From positions 1 to 64,000 of the forward strand of contig CAKTBC010000001.1 in NCBI GenBank assembly GCA_934533005.1: a stretch of DNA of 64,000 nucleotides. The letters are read 5' to 3'. A program made the position numbers and the translations under genes. Of the stretch, positions 8,708 through 17,071 are shown piece after piece (position 1 is the first letter of the stretch; each line of letters begins with the position of its first letter). Source of the DNA: an uncultured Oscillospiraceae bacterium (GTDB lineage: Bacteria; Bacillota; Clostridia; Oscillospirales; Oscillospiraceae). The notes below the pieces were generated by a model. It had not been told where the DNA came from. It saw only the letters and a program-made list of their open reading frames with translations, and ran no database searches.

Positions 8708-10090
8708 TTATTCCATGCCCGGCACCTTCGGGAGCGTGGCGATGCTCTGTGCGAGCTCCTCGTCGGTGGGGATGTAGTCGGTCATCTTGCCGTCGTTGAA
8801 CGCCTGATAGGCGGTCATGTCAAAGTAGCCGGTGCCGGTCAGACCGAAGAGGATCGTTTTCTCCTCGCCGGTCTCGCGGCAGCGGATGGCTTCGTCGATC
8901 GCTGCGCGGATGGCGTGGCTGCTCTCCGGCGCGGGGAGGATGCCCTCGATGCGGGCGAACTGCTCCGCGGCCTCGAACACGCTCGTCTGCTCCACGGCGC
9001 GCGCTTCCATATACCCGTCGTGGTAGAGCTGGCTCAGCACGCTGCTCATGCCGTGGAAGCGCAGACCGCCTGCGTGGTTGGGGGAGGGGATGAAGCCGCT
9101 GCCGAGCGTGTACATCTTCGCGAGCGGGCAGATCTTGCCGGTATCGCAGAAGTCGTAGGCGTAAACGCCGCGCGTGAAGCTCGGGCAGGAGGCGGGCTCA
9201 ACGGCAATGAAGCGGTAGTCGGCCTCGCCGCGCAGCTTCTCGCCCATGAACGGGGCGATCAGTCCGCCGAGATTGCTGCCGCCGCCGGCACAGCCGATGA
9301 TGATATCGGGCTTCACGCCGTATTTGTCAAGTGCAGCCTTGGTCTCGAGACCGATGACGCTCTGGTGCAGCAGCACCTGGTTGAGAACGCTGCCGAGCAC
9401 ATAGCGGTAGCCGGAATTGGTCGTTGCGACCTCGACGGCCTCGCTGATTGCGCAGCCGAGCGAGCCGGTCGTGCCGGGGTGCTCGGCGAGGATCTTCCGG
9501 CCAACCTCCGTTTCCATCGAGGGGGAGGGAGTCACGCTCGCGCCGTAGGTGCGCATGACCTCGCGGCGGAACGGCTTCTGCTCATAGCTGATCTTCACCA
9601 TGAACACCTTGCAGTCCAGCCCCAAATACGCGCACGCCATCGAGAGCGCGGTGCCCCACTGGCCGGCACCGGTCTCGGTCGTCACGCCCTTGAGGCCCTG
9701 CTTTTTCGCGTAGTACGCCTGCGCGATGGCGCTGTTGAGCTTGTGGCTGCCGGAGGTGTTGTTGCCCTCAAACTTGTAGTAGATCTTCGCGGGCGTGTTG
9801 AGCGCCTTTTCGAGACAGTAGGCGCGCACGAGCGGCGAGGGACGGTACATTTTGTAAAAGCCGCGGATCTCCTCCGGGATGGGGATGAAGGCGGTGTCGT
9901 TATCGAGCTCCTGCTGCACGAGCTCATCGCAGAATACGCCGCCGAGCTCTGCGGCGGTCATGGGCTTGCCGGTGCCGGGGTTGAGCAGAGGCGCGGGCTT
10001 GTTCTTCATGTCCGCGCGGAGATTGTACCATGCCTGCGGCATATCGGCTTCGTCGAGATAGATCTTGTAGGGGATGTTTTTCGTTTCCAT
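8708..10090 (-). CDS. TrpB-like pyridoxal-phosphate enzyme (TrpB2 type tryptophan synthase beta)
   Basis: The 460-residue product resembles the TrpB2 group, which is longer than the usual 400-residue TrpB1. The PLP lysine lies in NTSGSHKLNSA, the phosphate loop is GCAGGGSNLGG, and GAGQWGTAL matches the beta-subunit COMM region. It makes tryptophan from indole and serine, or from O-phosphoserine in some TrpB2 enzymes. No trpA or other trp gene is beside it, which fits TrpB2 acting as a stand-alone indole-salvage enzyme (family knowledge). The ATG at 10090 follows AAAAGGAG; upstream in-frame codons run into the leader terminator. A T-box leader with a UGG specifier precedes it, supporting tryptophan-linked control. 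Confidence 0.9.
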   Translation of the reverse strand: METKNIPYKIYLDEADMPQAWYNLRADMKNKPAPLLNPGTGKPMTAAELGGVFCDELVQQELDNDTAFIPIPEEIRGFYKMYRPSPLVRAYCLEKALNTPAKIYYKFEGNNTSGSHKLNSAIAQAYYAKKQGLKGVTTETGAGQWGTALSMACAYLGLDCKVFMVKISYEQKPFRREVMRTYGASVTPSPSMETEVGRKILAEHPGTTGSLGCAISEAVEVATTNSGYRYVLGSVLNQVLLHQSVIGLETKAALDKYGVKPDIIIGCAGGGSNLGGLIAPFMGEKLRGEADYRFIAVEPASCPSFTRGVYAYDFCDTGKICPLAKMYTLGSGFIPSPNHAGGLRFHGMSSVLSQLYHDGYMEARAVEQTSVFEAAEQFARIEGILPAPESSHAIRAAIDEAIRCRETGEEKTILFGLTGTGYFDMTAYQAFNDGKMTDYIPTDEELAQSIATLPKVPGME

Positions 10091-10141
10091 GATGTTTTGC
10101 TCCTTTTCTGTCGGTTTTCTTTTCTGGAGCAGAGACAGGAA

Positions 10142-10430
10142 AAAAGAAAAAGCTCTTGTCTCTGCAAATGCAGGGACAAGAGCTTGGATAAACTCCTGCG
10201 GTACCACCCGGCTTGACGCTTTCGCGCCCACTTAAACGCACGGTTCATGCGCCGGCCTTGTGATAACGGACAGCCAACTCCGTCGCCCATACTCGGGAAG
10301 GATCCCTTTCTGTTTGCCCTCGCAAGGCCATTCACCCGCGGAAACCTCTTACCGCATTCACACCATCGGCGGCTCTCTGAAAGACGTCTCATTGGCGGGC
10401 TACTTATCTTGCTCTTCGGTTTGATGGGAG
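10142..10430 (-). promoter_or_regulatory. T-box riboswitch leader, tryptophan (UGG) specifier
   Basis: The minus strand carries the T-box core GGGTGGTACCGC (10209-10198), whose TGGTACC segment pairs with an uncharged tRNA acceptor end. Stem I features are visible: AGTA on the 5' side, AGAGAGCCGCCGATGGTG, and the 3' side GAA followed by codon TGG (10330-10328), flanked by the pairing GCAAG/CTTGC. The competing terminator is a hairpin of AAGCTCTTGTC...GACAAGAGCTT (10185-10150) followed by TTTCTTTTTT. Uncharged tRNA-Trp should favour antitermination and expression of the TrpB-like gene. Confidence 0.93.
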
Positions 10431-10431
10431 C

Positions 10432-10460
10432 ACTTTAGCACCAAAAGGCGATAAAGTCAA
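10432..10460 (-). promoter_or_regulatory. Promoter of the T-box/trpB-like unit
   Basis: Minus-strand TTGACT (10460-10455), 17-bp spacer, TAAAGT (10437-10432), placing transcription start at the 5' end of the T-box. Confidence 0.75.
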
Positions 10461-10479
10461 TACCCTTTTTGAAAAAAAT

Positions 10480-12294
10480 TCAATCCAGTGTGATGCCGTC
10501 GAGCTCCTCGGTCAGCACGGCGATCTCGTCGATGATGTCGGAGATGTAGGCGATCGTGTGCTCGAGCGCGTCCGGCGTGGAGAGATCGATGCCGGCAATT
10601 TCGGCAAGACCGAGCGGGCCGCGCGTGCTGCCCGCTTCGAGCATCGCACGCCAGCGCGCCACGGCGCTCTCGCCCTCGGCGGCAATGTTGAGCGCCGCCT
10701 GCGTCGCGAGCGTGAGACCGGCGCTGTAGGTGTAGGAATAGAGCCCCATGTAGTAATGCGGCTGGCGCATCCACGTGAGCTCGCAGCCCTCGGTCAGCTC
10801 CACGGCATCGCCCCAGAACGTTTCGAGATTCCTGCGGAAAATGCCGGAGAGCGTTTCGGCGTTCACCGCGCCGCCGAGCTCGATGATGTTCATTGCCTCG
10901 CGCTGGTACCATGCCTCGCGCAGGTGCGTGACGAAGTTGTGATAGTAGGTATGGCCGATGAGCGAGGAGAGCACCCAGCGGCGGAAGCGCTTGTCGGTGT
11001 CCTTGCGCAGAAGATCCTGCGCGAGCAGCAGCTCGTTCATCGTCGAGGGCGCTTCAATGAGATAGGGGGTGACGTTCGTATCAAAGAGCGACTGCGCGCC
11101 GTTGCACAGCCGGAAGTGCCCGGCGTGACCGAGCTCGTGCGCGATCGTGAACACGTCCGCCATGCGGTTGTTCCAGCTGAGCAGGATAAACGAATTGCAG
11201 CCGTAGGGCGAAGAACAGAAGCCGCCCGTCTCCTTGCCGGCGTTGCGCGCAAAGTCGATCCAGCGCTTGTCGTACGCCTCGTCCACCATGTCGGCGTAGT
11301 CCTGCCCGAGGACGGAAAGCGCGCTGCGGACATACTCGCGGGACTCCTCGATCGTGACGCGCGGGTCAAACTCCGCGTCGAGCGGCAGCTTGAGATCGGC
11401 GAAGGTCACGCGGTCGAGCTTGTTCATCTTCCCGACGAGGCGGGCGTATTTGCGCATCGCGGGCGCGAGCTTTTCGGTGATGAGATCGATTTGCCGGTCA
11501 TACATCTCGCGCGTGACGTGGTCGGCGAAGAGGTCGGCTTCAAACATGTCGGCAAAGCCGCGCTGATGGGCCATGATGCGCTGCTGCGTGAGATAGGTGT
11601 TGTAGGTGGCGGCGGTCGTGTTCTCGTATTGGCGCAGCTTATCGGAGAACGCGCGGAACGCCGCACGGCGCACGTCCGTGTCGGCTTCGTACTCATACTC
11701 GTCCTCGAAGAGCGAGTAGCCGAGCGGGTATTCCTTGCCGTTGACGGTGAAGGAATCAAACTTCATGTCGGCGAGCTTCGTCATGTGGTAAATGTCGTAG
11801 GGCGCGTTGAATACCGGGCTGAGCGCGGCGAGCACCTTTTCGGTCTCAGCGCTCAGACGGTGCGGCTTCTCGCGGAGGATCTCCGCAAGATAGTGCTTCG
11901 CGCGCTCGGTCTTGCCCATGGCGGCGCGGATGAGCTCTTCGGGCGCGTCGGCGATCTCGCTTTCGATGAAGGAGAGACGGCTCTCCACCTCGGCGGCGAG
12001 CGCGGACAGCTTCGCGTCCTTCTTCTGCGCTTCGGTGTCGGTATAGTCTACCGAAACGGCGAGACTCGTATAGCTTGTTGTCTGGTAGAGCAGGATTTCC
12101 AGCTCTTCATAGAGCGCGAGGCATTCGGCAATGCTCTCCGGCGTCGTGAGCGCATTTTTGTACGTTTTCTCGAGCGTGTCGGCGAGCGTTTTCATCTTCT
12201 CGACCGCCGCTTCAAAATCGGCTTCCGTGGCAAAGATCAGCGAGAGATCCCATGTCTCATTGACCGGCACGTCTTTTCTGGCGTTAAGCTTCAA
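10480..12294 (-). CDS. pepF: Oligoendopeptidase F (M3 family zinc peptidase)
   Basis: A cytoplasmic metallopeptidase that degrades oligopeptides of roughly 7-17 residues. The 604-residue product matches the family length and contains the zinc motif HELGHAGH at about two-thirds of its length, with the downstream acidic zinc ligand region IEAPSTMNELL. The N-terminal oligo-F domain is helical and Glu/Lys-rich. The start is a TTG at 12294 with a perfect AGGAGG 8 bp upstream, giving MKLNARKDVPVNETWDLS. It is transcribed singly on the minus strand, with the trpB-like unit downstream and cdaR upstream. Confidence 0.95.
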   Translation of the reverse strand: MKLNARKDVPVNETWDLSLIFATEADFEAAVEKMKTLADTLEKTYKNALTTPESIAECLALYEELEILLYQTTSYTSLAVSVDYTDTEAQKKDAKLSALAAEVESRLSFIESEIADAPEELIRAAMGKTERAKHYLAEILREKPHRLSAETEKVLAALSPVFNAPYDIYHMTKLADMKFDSFTVNGKEYPLGYSLFEDEYEYEADTDVRRAAFRAFSDKLRQYENTTAATYNTYLTQQRIMAHQRGFADMFEADLFADHVTREMYDRQIDLITEKLAPAMRKYARLVGKMNKLDRVTFADLKLPLDAEFDPRVTIEESREYVRSALSVLGQDYADMVDEAYDKRWIDFARNAGKETGGFCSSPYGCNSFILLSWNNRMADVFTIAHELGHAGHFRLCNGAQSLFDTNVTPYLIEAPSTMNELLLAQDLLRKDTDKRFRRWVLSSLIGHTYYHNFVTHLREAWYQREAMNIIELGGAVNAETLSGIFRRNLETFWGDAVELTEGCELTWMRQPHYYMGLYSYTYSAGLTLATQAALNIAAEGESAVARWRAMLEAGSTRGPLGLAEIAGIDLSTPDALEHTIAYISDIIDEIAVLTEELDGITLD

Positions 12295-12356
12295 GTATAT
12301 ATCCTCCTATGGCTTTTTCGAAATCAAATCCACTTTATGCCCCGCGGCAGTTTTTG

Positions 12357-13490
12357 TCAACGTTCATTTGCGTTTTGTGAAGCGAGGTAGAGAAGGAAGG
12401 CGTCGCGCGGCTTTCGAAAGTCGTACCCGGTCTTGTCGCGGATGCGGTCAAGGCGGTACTGCACGGTGTTCCGGTGGAGATAAAGCGCTTCCGCGCAGCG
12501 GCGAAGATCGCCATCCTGCGCAAAGTAGATGCGCAAAAGCGCCTTAAAGTCGCGCGTCTCTTCCGCCGTACACTCGGCGAACGTCGTCACCTCCAAATCG
12601 CGCAGCAGCGCGCGGGGAATGCTCTCGGCGAGATATTCGAGCGACACCTGGTCATAGAAAAATACCCGCCCGCCGGTGCCGGTCGCGCACGCCGCGCGCA
12701 CCGCCGCGCGCGCTTCACGAAAGCTGCGCCGTGCCGGAAGAACGCCCTCGGCCGTGCCGCCGATGCCGCCGGCCATCGCTGCGCCGCAGCGGCTCTCCGC
12801 CTCGGCGCAGAGCGTCCGGGCGAATGTATAAAGCTCCTCGCGCCACACGCCGCACAGGAGCAGCACAAGCTCCCCGTGCAAAATGGCGCAATGGCCGCCC
12901 TGCCCGGGGAGATGCATCCGGCGGATGTGTGCGAGCAGCTTCTGCCCGCCGAGACCGGCGAGCGCCTCCGCCCCAGCCTCGGCGGCGGGACGCAGCAGCA
13001 CGACGGCGCAGGCGCTCTCCATGGGAAAGCCGAGCAGCCGCCCCTGTTCGGCAAGCTCTTCGGCGGGGACGCTCTCCTCCAGAAAGAGCGCTTCGAGAAA
13101 GGCGTCGCGCGCGCTGTCCATCTGTGCGAGCCGCCGCCGCTGCCGGAGACTTTCGAGCATGATCTCCATCAGCCGCTGGATGACCGCGCCGAACACCGAG
13201 ATCTCCGCCGGATCGCCCGTGACGCCGATCACGCCCTCAACGCGCCCGTCGAGCACGACCGGGAGATTGATGCCGCGCTGCACGCCGTGCGCGGGATCGT
13301 CCTCCCATACCGTGAGCGAGTCGCGGCGGTTTTCTATAAGCCGCCGCGCCCCTTCGTGCACGGTGCCGATGCGCGCCTTGTTTGTGCTTGCGAGGATCAC
13401 GCCGTCATTCTCTATAATGTTGACATCGTGGCCGATTGTCCGCTTCATTTCCGTTACGATGCTCATGGCATCCTGTGGAGAAAGATCCAT
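12357..13490 (-). CDS. CdaR-type sugar-diacid/glycerate-responsive transcriptional regulator
   Basis: The 377-residue product has an N-terminal sugar diacid recognition domain (about residues 1-135, beginning LSPQDAMSIVTEM and containing INLPVVLDGRVEGVIGVTG), a variable central region, and a C-terminal PucR/CdaR helix-turn-helix (CAEALYLHRNTVQYRLDRI). Family members activate genes for glucarate, galactarate or glycerate use in response to the acid. It is divergent from a hydroxyacid dehydrogenase and a glycerate 2-kinase, the expected targets. The ATG at 13490 has AAGGAC about 11 bp upstream. Activation of the divergent operon is inferred. Confidence 0.9.
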   Translation of the reverse strand: MDLSPQDAMSIVTEMKRTIGHDVNIIENDGVILASTNKARIGTVHEGARRLIENRRDSLTVWEDDPAHGVQRGINLPVVLDGRVEGVIGVTGDPAEISVFGAVIQRLMEIMLESLRQRRRLAQMDSARDAFLEALFLEESVPAEELAEQGRLLGFPMESACAVVLLRPAAEAGAEALAGLGGQKLLAHIRRMHLPGQGGHCAILHGELVLLLCGVWREELYTFARTLCAEAESRCGAAMAGGIGGTAEGVLPARRSFREARAAVRAACATGTGGRVFFYDQVSLEYLAESIPRALLRDLEVTTFAECTAEETRDFKALLRIYFAQDGDLRRCAEALYLHRNTVQYRLDRIRDKTGYDFRKPRDAFLLYLASQNANER

Positions 13491-13508
13491 GGTGCGAAAC
13501 CGTCCTTT

Positions 13509-13572
13509 TTGTAAAATTTAAAAAAATTATAGCATAGATTTATAACATTTACAATATAAACGGCGCTATACT
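13509..13572. promoter_or_regulatory. Divergent glycerate-module control region with inverted repeat
   Basis: The minus-strand promoter for the regulator is TTGTAA (13554-13549), 17 bp, TATAAT (13531-13526). On the plus strand TATACT (13567-13572) is a likely -10 for the dehydrogenase but lacks a good -35, as expected for an activated promoter. A 7-bp inverted repeat TTGTAAA (13509-13515)/TTTACAA (13548-13554) brackets the regulator promoter and could be its binding site (inference). Confidence 0.6.
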
Positions 13573-13607
13573 TATCTCATAAAAGAGCTTCAGGAGGTAT
13601 GCATACC

Positions 13608-14573
13608 ATGAAAATCGTTATTCTGGACGGATACACCGAAAACCCCGGCGATCTGAGCTGGGCCGAGCTGGAAAAGCTGGGCGAGGTCACGATCTATGAC
13701 CGCACGCCTTACGAAGACGCGGAGATCATCCGGCGCATCGGCGATGCGGAGATCGTCCTCACGAACAAGACGCCGATCCGCCGCGCGGTGCTCGACGCCT
13801 GCCCGGGCATCCGCTTCATCGCGGTGCTTGCGACTGGCTTCAACGTCGTCGACATCGACTATGCCCGCGAAAAGGGCATCCCGGTCTCTAACGTGCCGAA
13901 CTACGGCGGCTATTCCGTGAGCCAGTTTGCCATCGCGCTCATGCTCGAGTGCTGCCTGCACATCGGCCACCACGACCGCACCGTGCACGAGGGAAAGTGG
14001 GAGAACAACCCCGACTGGTGCTACTGGGATTACCCCCTCATCGAGCTGGCAGGCATGACCTATGGTCTTCTCGGCTGCGGCCGCATCGGCTACCACACCG
14101 CAGAGGCGGCGAAGGGTCTCGGCATGCACGTGATCGCCTTCGATAAGTACCCCTCCCAGGCGGCGAAGGATCTTGGCGTGGAGTTTGTGGAGCTCGACGA
14201 GCTGTTCGCCCGCTCCGACGTTCTCGGACTGCAGATGCCGCTCATGGAGTTCAACACCGGCATCATCAATAAGGAAAACATCGCCAAGATGAAGGACGGC
14301 GTTATCATCATCAACAACAGCCGGGGCCAGATGGTCGTTGAGCAGGATCTTGCCGACGCGCTAAACTCCGGCAAGGTCGCCTTCGCCGGTCTGGACGTTG
14401 TGTCCACCGAGCCGATCCGCGGCGATAACCCGCTGCTCAAGGCGAAAAACTGCATCATCACGCCGCACATGTCCTGGGGCTCCAAGGGCAGCCGCCAGCG
14501 CATCATGGACTGTACCGTCAGCAACTTGCGCTCGTTCCTCAACGGTGCGCCGGAGAATGTAGTCAACAAATGA
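13608..14573 (+). CDS. D-isomer-specific 2-hydroxyacid dehydrogenase (glycerate dehydrogenase/hydroxypyruvate reductase type)
   Basis: The 321-residue protein has the NAD-binding motif GLLGCGRIGYHTAE with a downstream acidic/aromatic FDKYP, and the three catalytic positions of the family: Arg in NNSRGQMV, Glu in STEPI and His in ITPHMSWGS. It most likely interconverts hydroxypyruvate or tartronate-semialdehyde-derived acids and D-glycerate. AGGAGG at 13592-13597 favours the ATG at 13608 (10 bp spacing) over the ATG at 13599, which is only 1 bp away. Its stop overlaps the start of the glycerate kinase gene by 4 bp, so the two are coupled. Exact substrate is inferred from context. Confidence 0.88.
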   Translation: MKIVILDGYTENPGDLSWAELEKLGEVTIYDRTPYEDAEIIRRIGDAEIVLTNKTPIRRAVLDACPGIRFIAVLATGFNVVDIDYAREKGIPVSNVPNYGGYSVSQFAIALMLECCLHIGHHDRTVHEGKWENNPDWCYWDYPLIELAGMTYGLLGCGRIGYHTAEAAKGLGMHVIAFDKYPSQAAKDLGVEFVELDELFARSDVLGLQMPLMEFNTGIINKENIAKMKDGVIIINNSRGQMVVEQDLADALNSGKVAFAGLDVVSTEPIRGDNPLLKAKNCIITPHMSWGSKGSRQRIMDCTVSNLRSFLNGAPENVVNK

Positions 14574-15799
14574 ACACGCTGCGCGAAGACGCAAAGTATA
14601 TCTATACCCGCGCCATTGAAGCCGTGCTGCCGGACGAAGCCGTCCGGCGCGCGCTCGCCGGGCAGAATTTCCCGGGACGCGTGATCCTCGTCGCCGCCGG
14701 AAAGGCGGCGTGGCGTATGGCGTCGGCGGCGAAGGCGGCGCTCGGCGAGAGGATCGAAACCGGCATCGTCATCACAAAATACGGCCATGTGCAAGGCCCC
14801 GTCCCCGGCATCCTCTGCCGGGAGGCGGGGCACCCCGTGCCGGACGAAAACTCGTTTTCGGCTACGCGCGAGGCGCTTGCGCTCACCGAAAACCTCACCG
14901 CGGACGACACGGTTTTGTTTCTTCTCTCCGGCGGCGGCAGCGCGCTTTTCGAAAGCCCGCTCGTGCCGGGCGAGGAATTGCAGGACATTACCGCCCAGCT
15001 TCTCGCCTGCGGCGCGGACATTGTGGAGATCAACAAGATCCGCAAGCGCCTCTCGGCGGTAAAGGGCGGCCGGTTTGCACAGCATTGCGCCCCGGCGCAC
15101 GTGTTCGCCGTGATCCTGAGCGACATCGTCGGCGACCCGGTGGACATGATCGCCTCCGGGCCGGTATCGCCGGACTCGTCCACGTGTGCGGACGCGCTCG
15201 CTGTTGCGGAAAAGTACGCTCTCCGGCTGAGCGATCGTGCGCAGGAGCTTCTCGCGCGCGAGACGCCGAAAACGGCGGACAATGTCATGGTGCGCATTAC
15301 CGGCAGCGTTCGCGAGCTGTGCGCCGCGGCGGCGACAGCCTGCCGCGAGCGGGGCTATGCGCCGGAAATCCTCACCGACTGCGAGCAGGGTGTTGCCCGC
15401 GAGGTCGGCGCGCGCCTCGGTGCGCTGGCGCGGGAAAGCGCCGCGGCGAACACGCCCCGCGCGTTTATCCTCGGCGGCGAAACGGTCGTCCGGCTCACAG
15501 GAAACGGCAAGGGCGGGCGCAACCAGGAGCTCGCTCTCGCCGCGGCGGCGGAGATCGCAAAGCTTCCGAACGCCGTCGTCTTCTCCGTCGGCTCCGACGG
15601 TACGGACGGCCCGACGGATGCCGCGGGCGGCCTCGTGGACGGCGGCACGGTAGAACGCCTTGCTGCAGCGGGAAAGACCGTGGCGGACGTGCTTACGGAC
15701 AACGACGCCTACCATGCGCTGCGCGACACCCGAGATCTCATCATCACCGGCCCGACCGGAACGAACGTGAACGACTTTGCCGTGGCGCTCGTCCGCTGA
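14570..15799 (+). CDS. Glycerate 2-kinase (GckA/TtuD, MOFRL family)
   Basis: A 409-residue protein of the class II glycerate kinase family, which makes 2-phosphoglycerate from D-glycerate. Visible signatures are LLSGGGSALFESPL, the segment SDIVGDPVDMIASGPVSPD, and the C-terminal MOFRL region with GNGKGGRNQELAL and GSDGTDGPTDAAGG. Its ATG overlaps the dehydrogenase stop (ATGA). Together with the dehydrogenase and the divergent CdaR-type regulator it forms a compact route feeding glycerate into lower glycolysis. Confidence 0.93.
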   Translation: MNTLREDAKYIYTRAIEAVLPDEAVRRALAGQNFPGRVILVAAGKAAWRMASAAKAALGERIETGIVITKYGHVQGPVPGILCREAGHPVPDENSFSATREALALTENLTADDTVLFLLSGGGSALFESPLVPGEELQDITAQLLACGADIVEINKIRKRLSAVKGGRFAQHCAPAHVFAVILSDIVGDPVDMIASGPVSPDSSTCADALAVAEKYALRLSDRAQELLARETPKTADNVMVRITGSVRELCAAAATACRERGYAPEILTDCEQGVAREVGARLGALARESAAANTPRAFILGGETVVRLTGNGKGGRNQELALAAAAEIAKLPNAVVFSVGSDGTDGPTDAAGGLVDGGTVERLAAAGKTVADVLTDNDAYHALRDTRDLIITGPTGTNVNDFAVALVR

Positions 15800-15829
15800 C
15801 AACGAACAACGAAATATTATCTGCCTCCC

Positions 15830-15897
15830 AATCTGGTTACATAAAATTATCGTTATTTGGTAATTGCATGTAACCAGATTTGCATATACACTATGCT
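15830..15897. promoter_or_regulatory. 13-bp inverted repeat and promoter upstream of the ECF S-component gene
   Basis: AATCTGGTTACAT (15830-15842) is perfectly inverted as ATGTAACCAGATT (15868-15880), separated by 25 AT-rich bases. A possible -10 TATGCT lies at 15892-15897, with the right arm in the -35 zone. No T-run follows, so a terminator is unlikely; an operator for a vitamin-responsive repressor is the simplest reading, but the regulator is unknown. Confidence 0.55.
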
Positions 15898-15927
15898 ATG
15901 GATAAAGCAAAAGGGAGGTAGATTCCT

Positions 15928-16434
15928 TTGAACGGAAAAACAAAACAGATCGTAACGGCGGCGCTTTTTGCCGCGCTCACGTGTGTGGCGACCATGGTGA
16001 TCAAAATCCCCTCGCCGATGGACGGATATCTGAATCTCGGCGACTGCGTGGTGCTCGCCGCCGGATGGATGCTCACGCCCGGCTATGGCTTTGCGGCTGC
16101 GGGGCTCGGCTCGGCGCTTGCGGATCTCTTTTCCGGGTACGCCGCCTATGCGCCTGCCACATTCGTTATCAAGGGCCTCATGGCGCTCATCGCCTTTTAT
16201 GGCTTTAAGGCGCTTCACGGTAAGACCGGCAATCTTGCGGCGCGTATTCTGAGCGGCGCAGCGGCAGAGGTGTGGATGGTTCTTGGCTACTATGTGTTTG
16301 AAGGCTGCCTGTACGGCTTCACGCCGTCGGCGGTGAACGTTCCGGCAAACGGCGTGCAGGGCGCGGCGGGACTCATCCTCGGCGTGCTGCTCGTGAAGGC
16401 GCTGGAAAAGAGCCGGATTATGCAAAAGGCGTGA
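15928..16434 (+). CDS. ECF transporter S component (vitamin-type, substrate unassigned)
   Basis: A 168-residue integral membrane protein with about five to six helices. It starts with a positively charged N-terminus and the ALFAALTC motif typical of S components, followed by PMDGYLNLGDCVVLAAGWML and GLGSALADLFSGYAAYAPATF, features of the riboflavin/HMP-like S family. It would capture a vitamin or precursor and pair with the general EcfA/A'/T module, which is not in this window. The start is a TTG at 15928 with GGGAGG 9 bp upstream. It precedes a UPF0340 gene by 14 bp. Substrate cannot be read from the sequence. Confidence 0.87.
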   Translation: MNGKTKQIVTAALFAALTCVATMVIKIPSPMDGYLNLGDCVVLAAGWMLTPGYGFAAAGLGSALADLFSGYAAYAPATFVIKGLMALIAFYGFKALHGKTGNLAARILSGAAAEVWMVLGYYVFEGCLYGFTPSAVNVPANGVQGAAGLILGVLLVKALEKSRIMQKA

Positions 16435-16448
16435 AAGGGGAAAAAGTC

Positions 16449-16988
16449 ATGACGGTATATGAACAGACGGCGGCGGCCGCCGCCGAAATTTGTGAGAGAG
16501 CCGGGCTGAAGCGCGGGAGCATTCTCGTGGTCGGCTGCTCCACGAGCGAGGTCATGGGATCGAAGATCGGCACAAACTCCAGCGTAGAGACGGCGGGGGA
16601 GATATCCCGGGCGCTTCTCGACGTGACGCGCAGCCGCGGCATTTTCCTCGCGGTGCAGTGCTGTGAGCACTTGAACCGCGCCATCATCACCGAGCGCGCG
16701 GCGGTGCCGGGCGCGGAGATCGTGAACGTTGTTCCGCAGCCGAAGGCGGGCGGCTCGCTCGCCACGCAGGTGTACGCCGCGCTGGAGGAGCCCGTCGCGC
16801 TTGAGGAGATCAAAGCGGACGCCGGGCTCGACATCGGCCTTACGCTCATCGGCATGCACCTCAAAAAGGTCGCCGTGCCGGTGCGGCTCGAGAACCACAC
16901 GATCGGCGCGGCGATGGTCGTTGCGGCGCGCACGCGCCCCAAATTCATCGGCGGCGCGAGAGCAATGTACGACGAGACCATGCTGTGA
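16449..16988 (+). CDS. UPF0340/TIGR01440 (YwlG-like) protein of unknown function
   Basis: The 179-residue product matches the YwlG family: GSILVVGCSTSEVMG near the N-terminus, then ECCEHLNRA-like QCCEHLNRAIITE and HTIGAAMVVAARTRPKFIGG at the C-terminus. The family is widespread in Firmicutes and no activity is established. The ATG at 16449 has AAAGGGG 8 bp upstream; an in-frame GTG at 16431 overlaps the preceding stop and is less likely. It is co-transcribed with the ECF S component and ends at a terminator at 17020. Confidence 0.88.
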   Translation: MTVYEQTAAAAAEICERAGLKRGSILVVGCSTSEVMGSKIGTNSSVETAGEISRALLDVTRSRGIFLAVQCCEHLNRAIITERAAVPGAEIVNVVPQPKAGGSLATQVYAALEEPVALEEIKADAGLDIGLTLIGMHLKKVAVPVRLENHTIGAAMVVAARTRPKFIGGARAMYDETML

Positions 16989-17019
16989 GAAACATAAATT
17001 CAAAGCACATAAAAAGCTG

Positions 17020-17055
17020 CAATGCGGGAGCTGTGACACTTCCGCATTGTTTTTC
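17020..17055 (+). terminator. Intrinsic terminator after the UPF0340 gene
   Basis: CAATGCGG (17020-17027) pairs with CCGCATTG (17042-17049), followed by TTTTTC. Confidence 0.75.
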
Positions 17056-17071
17056 TATATTAGTTTTCCTT

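Noticed and set aside
13599..13607. ATG at 13599 as start of the hydroxyacid dehydrogenase
   Set aside because: Only 1 bp from AGGAGG; the ATG at 13608 has proper spacing.
14090..15802. 570-codon - strand frame opposite glycerate kinase
   Set aside because: Glycerate kinase motifs on the + strand are complete; no family match is evident in the antisense frame.
15830..15880. BirA-type biotin operator reading of the inverted repeat
   Set aside because: The arms point the opposite way (GGTTACAT...ATGTAACC) from the BirA consensus, so a biotin repressor site is not supported.
16989..17071. Additional gene between UPF0340 and the MITE-like element
   Set aside because: The interval holds only the terminator at 17020-17055 and AT-rich sequence.
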